Below are positions 47,001 through 58,402 of a stretch of 64,000 nucleotides of DNA, in pieces. The position numbers and the translations under genes were made by a program. Each line of letters begins with the position of its first letter. Position 1 is the first letter of the stretch. This stretch comes from Sacculina carcini (taxonomy: Eukaryota; Arthropoda; Thecostraca; Sacculinidae). The stretch lies in the NCBI GenBank assembly GCA_916048095.2, contig OU696572.1:12273164-12337163 (forward strand), in the 5' to 3' direction. Under the pieces are notes generated by a model. The model was given only the letters and a program-made list of their open reading frames with translations. It made no database searches and had not been told where the DNA came from.

Positions 47001-50000
47001 GCAAATCAAAACAGCGCTTTTCAAATAGAACAGTTAATTGATAACGATAATTGGCACTTTACAGAAGAAATCGCAGATAAAAATCACGATTATCACATCG
47101 CTGCGTGTCGACTGCCAGGTTTATGAAAGACTGTATGTGTGTGTGTGTGTGTATGTGTGTGTGTTTGTGTGTGTGTGACATGAGTGTGCTCGAGCTCACA
47201 CGTCATCAGCCCACAAACAGACAAACGGAAGCATAGACTGAAAAGCGGAGACTTGTCATAATTTGATGCTTGTCCAAATATGAGCATATCCTGACCGCTT
47301 CAAAGCACTCACTTGATTTTGCCCCCTATTTTCCGACCACCGCCAAAAAGAAAATTTCCACACACAAACACAGATACATGCTGTTGTGCATAAGGTCAAC
47401 AACCCCTGCGATCACCACAGCCACCACTGGCGCACACACATACACACACTGACACACACTGACACACACACACACGCATACAGAAGCACAAGGCAGATAG
47501 GCGCCGAAGCCGTTTAGCAGCTGTCCTGGTTCATGCAAGAGGTGGGTACATTTGAAGCCCCGTGCACTTGCCCGCACCCCCCTCTCCACCGGCAGTCACA
47601 CCTGGCTGGGGGAGTTTCGGCAAGCGCGCGTATTCTGCCGGAGCGTAGCTGGCGGTTATCATTTCACTAATTTGATCGACCACATTCTTGGCCGCACTGG
47701 AACTGTTCTTCAAGCGATCCACTGACACCACACACACACACACACACGCCGACCAACACACACACACACGCAGAACAACACACACACACACAGACAGAGG
47801 AAGAGTGTGTGAGTGCGTGAATGATGCAGTACAGATGCTCGCGCAAACACGACGAGATTCACGAGGGTCTCTAGTCTACTACTGCTCGACAACTGACCCA
47901 CTATTCTCCCAATCTGCCCCAAGCATGCACGTGCCAGCATTACCAGCATCACCGTTCCTGACGTTTCCGTGAGCCAACACTAACTGAACCTCTTGACTGG
48001 CAAGAAACAGCTGAACCACAGAAAGTTGCCGATTAAAAAGCAACATCAAAATAGACAGGGTGTTAGAACAAACTGAGTAGAAGCATTGGTTATTGTAGCG
48101 TTAGTTTTGACAGAGGTGAATAAGTAATATTGTTACGGTTAGTAAAGCAACAGTGCTGAAGATCTCATCTCACACAGCAAACAACTAATGATGTGATGAA
48201 CGGACAAGAAAATATACAATAACTACACCTGATGACAGCACCAACAACAAACACATGCAGGGTGCGTTTCCCTGAGACTTCTTCAGAATTCTGCTCACAA
48301 AAAAACTTTCACTCTCGATGTTTAAATGACAACCCCAGGAATAAATGACATGGATAAAATGGATGTTTAAATGACAATCGTTCTGATTCATCGAAACAAA
48401 CTCGTTGTTAACCAATTCACAATAATTTTGAAACCAAAACACGTGCAATATTGCAAGAAGCCCCCCTGCTGCATGACTGACCGTAGCCATCATCGTCGAC
48501 TTGGTCCAATTGCAGCTTGAGAGATTCCGTCAGCGAGTCGATTTCAGCTTCGCGACCGCTGATTGGTCGCACGCCGCTGCCAGTCGGCTTGCGATTGGTC
48601 GACAGTAACGCCATCTGTTGGTGAATTAATAAGCAAGCCTCATATTAAATATGAAGCTATACTTACTTCTAGTGTTAATTACAGGCAAATCCATGTACCA
48701 GAAACGTCCAAAAATAGAGAGAGAAAATGTTGGATAAATAAGAAGTCGAGAGCCAGCGAAAAAAAGCAAAAATTAAACGAAAGTATGAAATAAAACGACA
48801 AAAATGTTTTTATAGGAGAGTGGCTGTGATTATCATTATTACCGGCGGAGTTTGCAGTGCTGGTGGCGGAGCGAAATTGGTGGCTCGTCGCAGCTCAGAA
48901 TAACTCGAGCTGACGGGAGATGAGGGCGCGGCCAGCTCGACGCCACCACTGGTAGCGCCACCAACCATCTCCACCGGCTCCACATACAAGTCAGCTAACT
49001 GGGGAGGTGGAGGAAGGTCTTCAAACGCACCTGCACCTGCACACAAGTAGATATAATTGTTCATGCCTGCAGACCTATAGCAATTTGATATTACACTTTT
49101 ACAAATACAATCCATATGTAAATACAAATTAGGCGTAAATTTTGCGCTTTCAGCCGAGTAAAAGAAACGGTTTCGTTTATCAAGCAATAATTTTGTGATA
49201 CAGCCATATTCATATATAAATTATGACTTATTTTTTGATTATTCTACTACACCATAGGATATAATTTTTAATAATATCTACTATGAATTTAACATAGTAG
49301 ATTTGGTTTATTGTAAACATTCATTTATTGTTCGGTGACGTGTTAACACGTCACCGAACGTGTTAACACGTTCGGTGACGAACGGTTCAGAGATCAACTC
49401 TGATTCGTCAATCAGAGACGAACGCTGATTGGTCAACCGATAATGACGTCACGATCAGCTGACCACAAACTGTCAATGAGTGTTGCTGCTGAGTTGGTGT
49501 TGTGTTGTGTGAGCTATCAAGGTTGAGTTCTTGTGCGTGTCAGTGCTACCCTTGACTTCAAGATACTGGAACAATATACAGGTTAGATTCTGATTATTCT
49601 GCTCAAGTAAGGTTCTAAAACAAACAGGAATGATTGATACAGTTCGAAATTATTCTTAAATAATTTCGTAACATTTTCCAGTCACCTCACCTATAGCAGA
49701 CGCTGCTGCGGTGGGATAAGGAGGTGGAGGAGGAATTTCATCTTCATCCAGCTGAAACACACACACACATCGAATAAAGGTCATTTTCTGCTCAGACAAA
49801 ATATCCTTGCAGATGTTACGTACTGTAAATAAGTGGTGTTTATATTTGTGTAGAAATATGCAAGTACAGGAGGATGAGCTTGAGTTTGTGCACGTGTTGA
49901 CACGCAATTAAAGTGGGTTTGATGTTGAAAACACTGCTGGTTTGTTGATTGTAGTGAGGCGACGTGAATGATGGTATGCAGGTGGGTTTACTCACGTGGT

Positions 50001-50175
50001 TCTTTGGTTTTGGCGGTACGGGAGGCACGGGAGCCACCTTGCTTGGCTGCGGAGGCAGTTGGTGACGGTAATTCAGCGAGAATCCCTTGGGAGTATTGTT
50101 GGTGATATTGAGACGGTTCATGCCCAAGTCTCCGTCGACTCCCGTAGCTCCACCTCGGAACATGTAGGCGCACAT
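43873..50175 (-). CDS. Zyxin/LPP/TRIP6-family focal-adhesion LIM protein
   Basis: Eight exons in transcript order: 50175-49996, 49751-49691, 49036-48843, 48614-48482, 47721-47602, 46387-46221 (LIM1), 45135-44957 (LIM2), 44843-44723, 43992-43873 (LIM3 in two parts, TAA), i.e. nine blocks, all phases agreeing, 424 residues. The N-terminal half is proline-rich with IPPPPPYP and LPPPPQ, EVH1-type ligands for Ena/VASP as in zyxin. A short helical stretch ([18 protein letters not shown]) could be a nuclear-export-like segment. Three tandem C-terminal LIM domains follow: [13 protein letters not shown]...[45 protein letters not shown] with [13 protein letters not shown]. The last two are closest to zyxin/LPP/TRIP6. 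Start at the first ATG of exon 1 (MCAYMF); an in-frame stop lies upstream, and a good acceptor near 50231 suggests a 5' UTR intron. Confidence 0.92.
45160..46220 (-). repeat. 32-34 bp minisatellite next to LIM1 exon donor
   Basis: Plus-strand unit GTACCAGGTACTAGTTGTGA then TAATGTGTGTATGT, about thirty copies. On the minus strand each unit reads TCACAACTAGTACCTG/GTACACAT, a near copy of the LIM1 exon end TCACAACTGCTACCTG/GTACACATTATC, so the array was seeded by the authentic 5' splice site at its edge. Confidence 0.9.
49330..49380. repeat. Two overlapping perfect palindromes
   Basis: GTTCGGTGACGTGTT and its complement form a 30-bp palindrome (49330-49359). Overlapping it, 49349-49380 is a 32-bp perfect palindrome centred on GTTAAC. 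They lie in intron 2 of the zyxin-like gene. Confidence 0.85.
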
Positions 50176-50918
50176 AACCACCGTGCTCCCTCACTCTTCC
50201 TCGAGCTGTATCCGATCCTCTGTCTCTGTCCCCGCTACGAACAGAATGAAAGTAAATGACACGTGACGTCATTCGTCGTGGTTCAGTTACAGCAGTAGTA
50301 TCAACTCCTTAGAGCAGCTTGTTATTCGTACTGAATGAATGAGAATGAATTACATGTCATGCCAGTTGAGTCACTAGTGACTGGTGTCGTATTAGCCCTG
50401 CAACTACGCTTTAACAAGATCCCAGTGCCTTTGTACACCGACCTTATTACACATAAAACGTCTGAAAAATCTTATAAATGGAGTAAAATTGAGCAGGATT
50501 GATCTTCTTGTATTTTTAACCTTCCATGCCTTCAAAACTCAGGAGTTCCATTCTACATGTACATTTGATATATTTCGAGCGAGCAGCCGATTTGTTGTAT
50601 TGATCGAGTTGCGACTTGTGACTAGCGGACACGTTTTTATCACACGCAACATAAAACATGCTATTGTCATACACGTTTTTCTGGGAAAATTCGAGTTCAC
50701 ATTGAATTCTTGGGACTTCACATTCACACTGAATTCATGGAATAGCTTGGTGTGATGTGGTCTGCATTGCGAGTTATTGCAGACTCTCTCAATCTCGTTG
50801 CCACATCACTCAAGCCACGCCCACAACCCATATGGTAGGGGGTAGGTGCGAGGTATGGTAGGGGGTAGGTTCCGTGCGAGGCTTTTGATGTCCGGGCTTG
50901 AAAAGCTACTTTGTACAT
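50176..50918. other. Zyxin-like gene upstream region
   Basis: Presumed 5' UTR and promoter. Contains a short GAATGAATGAGAATGAAT run near 50333 and a tandem GGTAGGGGGTAGGT pair at 50833-50870. Ends with TACAT, the left target duplication of the next element. Confidence 0.5.
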
Positions 50919-52462
50919 TGTGGTGTAATCGTGTGTAGTGAGAGAGAGAGAGAGTGTGTGTGTGAAAGATTGTGAGTGCGTGAACGTGTTAGTGTGTCTG
51001 TGTGATCGTGTATAGTTGAATTGTATATTGCGTGCGAGAGTGTGTGATCGTGTGTGTCTAGTTGTTTCGGTGTGTGTGTGTGTGTGTGTGTGTGTGCGTT
51101 TAGTGAAGTGTGCATGCCCCGCAGCGGCGAGCGAGCGACCGGCTCGCCGCTGATTGGTTGTTGCGGCGGGTGAGGACTGTGCGTGTGTATGTGTGTCCGT
51201 GTGTGCTCCCGTGTGACACGGTGTGAGCGGGGAGTCCTGTATGAGCTGCGGTTGTGGCGTGACGTCTTGTAGGCGCGCGTGGGGCAGTGATGCCCGCGCG
51301 CGTCTGTCTCTAATATATTTTAGTCTTTTTGTTTTCTACAAGCTATTTCAGCCTTTTTGTTTTGGAATTATTTTTTTCTGCGACCCGGCTTCAGCAGCGG
51401 AGATGGTGCCTTCCAGCATCACTAGCGGCCTACCAGCGGAGAAGAGCTGTGGAGGTGCTCGGCGGCGTGTCAGGTTGGTGTGCAGGGGGACGGCAGTGCA
51501 GCATGATGCCGGCAGGAGGCAGCTGAGGAGCTGTGGCCGAGGGATGCTGGTCGTCCCGCCTGCGCTGGTGTAAGGCACGTCGCCGGGCAACTACAGGATT
51601 GTCGGTGGAGGCGACGATCGCTGGTGGAGGATGCTGGTGCTGGACGGCAGGTGACAGAGAGGGGCTGCTGAAGCCGGAGGAAAACATGACGAGCGACGGC
51701 GTGGCCTGTGTGAGCGGCGACGTCCCGGCTGTTTGCGGCAGGGTGCTGAAGAGCACTAGAGTCGACGGGAGCATAGTGGGTGCTGGGGTCGAAGTGTTGT
51801 GCCCTGTCGCGGCAGCCGGTGATGAAGAGGACGGCAGGCTGCGGCGGAGCACTGAAGAGCACGGGCGGAGGCGGGAGCGTGGTGGACGCTGGGGCCTGAC
51901 GTGTTGTGTTTCGCCGCAGCCAAGGTGTGTGCATCTGGTGGAGGCCGTCGTCTAATTAGATTTTGGTTATTGGTTCATTTTTCCTGGTTTGCTTGGTTCG
52001 CGGTTTTTTGTTGATTTATGTTTCTTTAAAAACAGGTGGAGGTGTGGTGTAATCGTGTGTAGTGAGAGAGAGAGAGTGTGTGTGTGTGAAAGATTGTGAG
52101 TGCGCGAACGTGTTAGTGTGTCTGTGTGATCGTGTATAGTTGAATTGTATATTGCGTGCGAGAGTGTGTGATCGTGTGTGTCTAGTTGTTTCGGTGTGTG
52201 TGTGTGTGTGTGTGTGTGCGTTTAGTGAAGTGTGCATGCCCCGCAGCGGCGAGCGAGCGACCGGCTCGCCGCTGATTGGTTGTTGCGGCGGGTGAGGACT
52301 GTGCGTGTGTATGTGTGTCCGTGTGTGCTCCCGTGTGACACGGTGTGAGCGGGGAGTCCTGTATGAGCTGCGGTTGTGGCGTGACGTCTTGTAGGCGCGC
52401 GTGGGGCAGTGATGCCCGCGCGCGTCTGTCTCTAATATATTTTAGTCTTTTTGTTTTCTACA
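50919..52462 (+). mobile_element. Non-autonomous LTR retrotransposon (TRIM-like)
   Basis: Two near-identical LTRs (50919-51340 and 52043-52462, about 420 bp, TGTGGTG...TCTACA) flank about 700 bp of GC-rich DNA without gag or pol similarity. A perfect 5-bp duplication TACAT lies on both sides (50914-50918, 52463-52467). AGCTATTTCAGCC follows the left LTR and a purine-rich AACAGGTGGAGG precedes the right one. The inner region carries a diverged tandem duplication. Needs an autonomous partner to move. Confidence 0.9.
51341..51353 (+). other. Primer-binding site of TRIM-like element
   Basis: AGCTATTTCAGCC immediately after the left LTR, one change from the site used by the gypsy element at 43063-43052; same tRNA-Phe 5'-end match with one mismatch. 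Confidence 0.55.
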
Positions 52463-52467
52463 TACAT

Positions 52468-54758
52468 ATATGCAGTGTTTGAGTGTATCATAACATGTTG
52501 AATCCGTGATCTGTGTAATTATAATTATTAACAAGATAGATTAATTCCAGTACCAATCTATAGAATATATATTTGGACAATATTTTTCAGTGAAAATGAC
52601 AATTTATTTGTTTGCTTAAAAATGGCGTTTTATGTGAAAAAAAAGCTTTGTATGTGATCACATAAAATTCCCAACTCTACTCATAACTCATACACATACA
52701 AAATCACAGAAAACGTACACACAATAAACACACAGTGTTTAGTGATAGAGCAGGGTGACTCCGTCTTCTGCACGCCACCACATCTTTCACATGCACGCTA
52801 GCCAAACATTCAGCCCTCGTGTGTGTGTGCATTTGAGAACCCGTACACTGCATTACTCAACTTACACACACACACACATGCACACACGCTAACACATGCA
52901 CGTGGACACACACACACACGATAATGTCAGGTCAAGGCGATTGCACAAAGAACATTGCTCTCAACTCTCTCTTCTTGCAGTCCTCACAAGCTCTGTCCCG
53001 CAAGTTTGTCGCATGTGAAATGTGAGTGCATTCACGCGCACACACACACACATACACACACACACACATATACACATGCACTTCGCTATCCTCTCTCCCT
53101 CTCATTCTCTTGCTATGTGTGTATGTGAAACATTGTCATTGTGCTGTATGTGTGTTCGTGTGCTCCAGGTTGATTCACTGAAAATTGAACAAAAACCTGC
53201 GTGTGTGTGTATGTGTGTGTTTAAGCTTATAAAACCGCAGTTAGAAAAACTGGTTTGTGAATGATTGATTGATTAAACGAACTGGGAAATCAACCTCGCC
53301 TAGATATTTGATCACTCATCCAGTCAACGTACACACACACACACACATCAGGATGAGTAGGACCGCCAGTGTACGCAACCACAGTATCCCACAAAAGCCG
53401 CAGAACTACCACAAAACTCTCACAGAACGCAGTAGATACGGTGTACACACGGATACAGGAAAATCGGCGGTAGAATAACTTTGAATGTCAGTCAGTGTGA
53501 AAATAGGGAGAGGACAGTTCAGCCTCAGTCTAGTAAAATCCACCATGAGTTTCTGTGTATTCTAGCTGGGTTGGTGTTGCTTCGCTTGTTGATGGGGTTC
53601 AGATGACATCCAACCTTGCAAAATGAAATTACGTCCATACGCTTCCCTATGCTGTAATGTGTCAATGGTACCCTGCCAATAAGGAAAGGTTGTAAGGTTG
53701 AGCACCCCTGATCTAGATTGTCATGAGCTAAATTACTCAGGCTTGAATGTTATAAGTACATTTTTCGGCGAGAAATTCACCAACAACAAAATGTATTTGT
53801 CCAAATAAGAAATCACTTGAGATCTGATTCTCGGGTTTATATACACTTTGATAACTATATTTCATATTTTGATACTATGCATAGACTAAAACATCGATAT
53901 TTCCTTGAAAAACGAGTTTTATCTGTGCTGGAACAGCTTGTAAATACTCACATAAAAACACGTCTGGAAGGAGTAACGTCCAACTGAACACACACACACA
54001 CTCACACACGCAGTCCAACGCACGACACCCGAATGCCATACCTGTGGTCTGTTTCTCTGTACTCTGACTGGCATGGTGACGCTGTACTGCCTCTGACATG
54101 ACACACTCGCCTCACCTGTGACTCATCGTCCAGCAGAGTACACTGGTAGAGTGACAGAGGCGATACCAGACACAATACACCTGCTTCCGTGAACACTCAT
54201 CAACTGTGACGTCATTTTCAATTAAAACTGGCGCTCGTGAAATTGTCCGCAGTTTAATTTGTCTTCCTTCAGTTGGCTGGTGAAATTGTCCGCACACCCG
54301 TCTTCTCAACATGTTCGTGTTATAGTTTTCATTTACACAAGGTTCTCAATTTAAACACATAAGTGCAGTTGTTTCATTTTGCCATTTAAATTATCAATAT
54401 TTGTCCAGTTTGAGCATGAAAATCACTGCGACATCCATACATCAGTCTGAAATTCACTCGTTTATTAATCAAAATCACCGAGGAATTTTTAACATTTGTG
54501 TATGCATGTATGTAACATATGTATACTTCCATCTGTGTGTGTGTGTGTGTGTTCAACGCATGAAAACTACAAACAATACACGTATATTGAGTATACAAAC
54601 AGTGTGTGTCCTACACGCTGGATATCATTGTGGTTGACTGCATGCAACATAGCCTGGTGTTTCATTCACTGACAAATATGTTGACATTCATTGTGTTCGT
54701 GTAAACACACAAGCATTTGTAGAATGTTTGGTGGATGCAGATAAACACGTGGTTGCAA
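52468..54758. other. Region without a resolved gene
   Basis: Mostly non-coding with CA tracts. A plus-strand segment 52981-53021 has a good acceptor (TCTCTCTTCTTGCAG) and a good donor (GTGAGTGC). On the minus strand, about 54120-54045 reads EASVSCQRQYSVTMPVRVQR and ends at a donor CCACAG/GTATGG, and about 53983-53952 reads LDVTPSRRVF between GTGTGTTCAG and GTGAGTAT. These could be exons of an unidentified gene; I cannot name one. AATAAA on the minus strand at 54461-54466 may serve CFAP300. Confidence 0.35.
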
Positions 54759-57037
54759 TCACAATGTCACGCCAAACTGGTGGTACAACGTGCTGACTGT
54801 CCTCTTCAACGGGTCGATGCACATGAAGAACACGTTCTGCATGTGCTCAGGATGGCGGGGCAGAATGGCATCGCCCGCGGTGTTCAGTGCGGTCACTTTG
54901 AGTACGTGTGACGTCACACGAATCACGTCATCACTCGGCGATTTGGCAACACTGAAATTATAGGAGCAGAAATAATGGAGTGAAAAAAGGTGATTATCGT
55001 TGTGTATTGGTTTGTTTCTAACGCAGTTTTCTCTATTCATCATTTCATATCTATCTCAGGCTGTGAAACCTTGCACAGACATTGCAATGTGTTGTGCAAC
55101 TGATATTCTGCAACACTATTCGGGCTGAACACATAACACGTGGAACAGTAGTAGTTGGACGCACCTGATCAGACTCTTGTACATGTTGACAGTGAAGTCA
55201 ATGTACGGCTGAACAGTGTACTCAAACTGACACAACTGTCCTCCCAGACAGAACAGCGTGAACAAGAGAAACAAAAACTCCCTCCTCTCATCGCCACTGT
55301 ACAGATCAACTATTTCTGCTTCCTCCTCGCCTTCTCCCGCCATCATCTTGCGACACACACCAGATACACTTTATTAAGCAGTATTAAGTGCGTGGGCTCG
55401 TGACATCATCGCGACACGAGAACATTTCTTGTTGAACGAGATAGTGCAGGTGAGATGACGCGTGTAGCACAGATATTCGTGTTCAATGTTGCAAATAGCA
55501 CTTGTACTACGCACCACACATGTTGCATCACTCAGTCTCTCTGTCTGTCTGTCTGTGTGTACGAGATCACGCGGTCTGTGTGTCGTGTGCTGATAGAAAT
55601 TCTGGGTAGTATGAATGAGCTGGATGATAGAATCAGTAGTATGATACGCTTTGTCGGCCATCGTGCAAGAAGTGAACATGACAATAATGATGATTGCAGA
55701 GAAATGGAGACGTATAATCATGTTCAATTCACATAAGCGAGCACATGATCCCCCGACACCCAGTATGTCCAGGATCACCTTTCTTACATGATCCCCCGAC
55801 ATGTCCAGTATGTCCAGGATCACCTTTCTCAGACGGTCGGTGAGCATCATGCCTTGTATCCACACAGGCTGCGACTGTCGAAGATCTCCTTGGTTGTTGA
55901 CCACGGCTGGTTGAGTGGCCCTCTGCACGAGACATTTGGTTGTCGCGTTACACGGTACTTTCTCCACCCTCGCTTCACTAACTCTCTCCTCTTGTCAAGT
56001 TCCAAACACACACACACACACACACACATACAAATCCTGACCCTGAATGGACTTTTCACCATGAAATATCATCGAATGAGACTATTTTAACAAGAAGAGA
56101 CTTTGGCTGCACTACATCTGATATTAACTCAAACAGCTGTTTTCTAATTTCTTCATACCCGGTATGTTCCATTTGTTATTCTCATCCGGAACAGTGAGAT
56201 TTTGAAGCACTTCTGGTGTTGAAAAAAAATCCTGCAAAAACAGAGAGTATTTTCAGCGAATTTAAGCAGTTTTTTGTTTCTTAAATAATATAACTTTTTT
56301 AATGTTGAAAATAATTCATGTTTATTTTGCCCGATGGAAAATATAATGACTTTCACCTGAACAAATTCTTCTTTTCGTCCAATCTCGAAATGTTTATCAA
56401 AGCAGAATTTCTGAGCCTGAAGACGCCCTTTCATTGACCTTAAATCAATGGCACACACACACACACACACACACAAACACATACACACACACACACACAC
56501 ACAAACACACGGGTCGATCGACTTCTGTTAGGAAGACGTGTGCCCTTTTAAATTAGCTAACTAACGTACACATGGATGAATGACTTTATAAATTTTGTAT
56601 ACTAGATTGCTTGAGTTTATTTTTTGTATTTGTATAAGTTATTGCACTTTCTCTCACCATTTTGAGAGGAGATTTTGTGATTCTTTCTTTTGTAGAAAAT
56701 CGCTGGCCTTGTCAGTGCAAAATCTGAATCTGTAATCTGGCTTTTCCTGTCAACATGTTATATTCATGTAAATGATCAATTACTGATGTATCTTTGAGGG
56801 TCTCGCCAGACGAAAATATAACAAAGAATTAGCGCAATAACAACGGAAAGTAAAGTCGATACAAACAAAACTATCACCAAATAAATGTTTCACCTTACCA
56901 TCAGGGATCAGATTTGATTAAACTAGTTTGAGCACGTTAATATAAGCTATTTATATATAGTGGCTAGGCATCAAGTGCAGTTTATACATGTGAGTGAACA
57001 AAATCAAAAGTTGTTTGTTCCAGCTCTCCGTTGCCAT
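54759..57037 (-). CDS. CFAP300: CFAP300 (C11orf70) dynein-arm assembly protein
   Basis: Seven exons in transcript order: 57037-57000, 56729-56658, 56438-56357, 56231-56159, 55990-55788, 55346-55165, 54951-54759 (TGA); 280 residues against 267 in human, all phases agreeing. Conserved pieces: FRF near residue 14, SMKGRLQAQKFCFDKHFE, KWNIP, VPC...MMLTDRLRKVILDILD, RREFLFLLFTLFCLGGQLCQ, HVLKVTALNTAGDAILP and CIDPLKRTVSTLYHQFGV. Spacing between these blocks equals the human protein almost exactly. The family helps preassemble axonemal dynein arms in the cytoplasm of ciliated cells, so the animal has motile cilia or flagella. The exon 1 donor (TTTT/GTTCAC) is weak; exon 1 is kept because it begins MAT and gives the right length. 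Head-to-head with SNRPA1. Confidence 0.9.
55740..55838 (-). repeat. Duplicated end of CFAP300 exon 5
   Basis: The exon 5 end AAGGTGATCCTGGACATACT...GGGGGATCAT/GTAAGA is followed at once by a near-identical copy ending GGGGGATCAT/GTGCTC. The second copy lies in the intron and could act as an alternative donor adding about 17 residues. Confidence 0.85.
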
Positions 57038-57793
57038 GGTAACCTATCATGGGATAACGGGCTACTCTTGGAATGTAGTAAAGTTACATGAAATAAAGAT
57101 AAATATTAATATCCTTGATTTAAGTAAAGTGTGTTTTTAAATTGAAACATCATTTCTTGCAAATTTATCTTTTTATACAAAATTACATACAAAGAGAAGT
57201 ATACAAATTCAACGCAGACGAAACGTTTTAAGCGTGTGTTGTGGATTGAAATTAGGCGGTCGGCGTTTCTTTAAATATGTAATTATATTATAGTTTGATT
57301 TTGGCCTATTTTGTATGAATATAATAATTCTTACTATGAAATACTTATCAAAAGCTACACTATTCCGTATTCTGGTGTTTGTTGTGACGAAGTGTCCTGT
57401 AGAAATAGCCTGCTGAATTGAAATCAGGATCTTATTTTATATTGTTGTTAATGAGACAAATTTGTACTCAACATTATGTTTGTGAAGAACATTTCACTGG
57501 TTTGTTAGTCTCTGTTTCGTCGCATAGTTGTGTGCCAGTTTAGTTGTGTGCCATGTATACATCGCATAGTTGTGTGCCAGGTTTGCGAGTCAAATCCTGG
57601 CCCAGGTTCGTTCATTAACATTTCCACTTGAGTCTACCAGACGTTATTGCTCTAGATGGGCTCTCTGTGGTGCTTGTCCTATAGTCTTAACAGGCGGCCT
57701 TGTGTGGGCTTAAAACAACAGAATGATCGAGCGATTGTGTGCGTGTGTGATGCACACAGACAGACAGACAGACAGACGTGAACGTGCGTGACC
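57038..57793. promoter_or_regulatory. Shared CFAP300/SNRPA1 upstream region
   Basis: The two starts are 756 bp apart and divergent. The spacer is AT-rich, holds a small tandem (CGCATAGTTGTGTGCCAG, twice) and a (CAGA)n run just before the SNRPA1 ATG. No TATA box is convincing. A bidirectional promoter is inferred only from layout. Confidence 0.4.
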
Positions 57794-58319
57794 ATGGTGA
57801 AGCTGACAGTCGACCTGATTCAAATGGCGCAGCAGCGCACGAACCCGGTGCGCGAGCGCGAGCTGGTGCTGCGTGGCTACAAGATCCCCGTGCTGGAGAA
57901 CTTGGGCGCCACGCTCGATCAGTTCGACTCGCTCGATTTGTCCGACAATGAGATCCGGCGACTGGACGGTCTGCCTCTGCTACGACGACTGCGCACGCTG
58001 ATGCTCAGCAACAACCGCGTCGTGCGTCTCGGCTCGCAGCTGCACGAACATGTGCCGCAACTGGAGACTCTCATTCTCACCAACAATTGTCTGCAGGTGC
58101 GTCATGTTCGTCTCATTTCTCGCATGCTCATACTTGCACACCAAGGTGTGTCGATGCCTGGAATCAGTTAGGAGAAGATATTGCAGGAGTTAACAGCAAA
58201 TAAATATTTAAAGAGTGCTTGGATAGTGTGAAATCCTGCTAGTTTAATTGAACATAGGCTACTAGAGGTTTGATAAGAGACACGAGCACAACCCATTTCC
58301 TGTGATTATATATAGGTGA

Positions 58320-58402
<83 letters not shown>

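Noticed and set aside
51430-51955. Overlapping frames of about 140-154 codons inside the TRIM-like element
   Set aside because: GC-rich low-complexity frames on both strands, none with gag, pol or other recognised motifs.
53690-53716. GGTTGAGCACCCCTG as the end of another hAT MITE
   Set aside because: No matching inverted end found nearby, so the element cannot be bounded.
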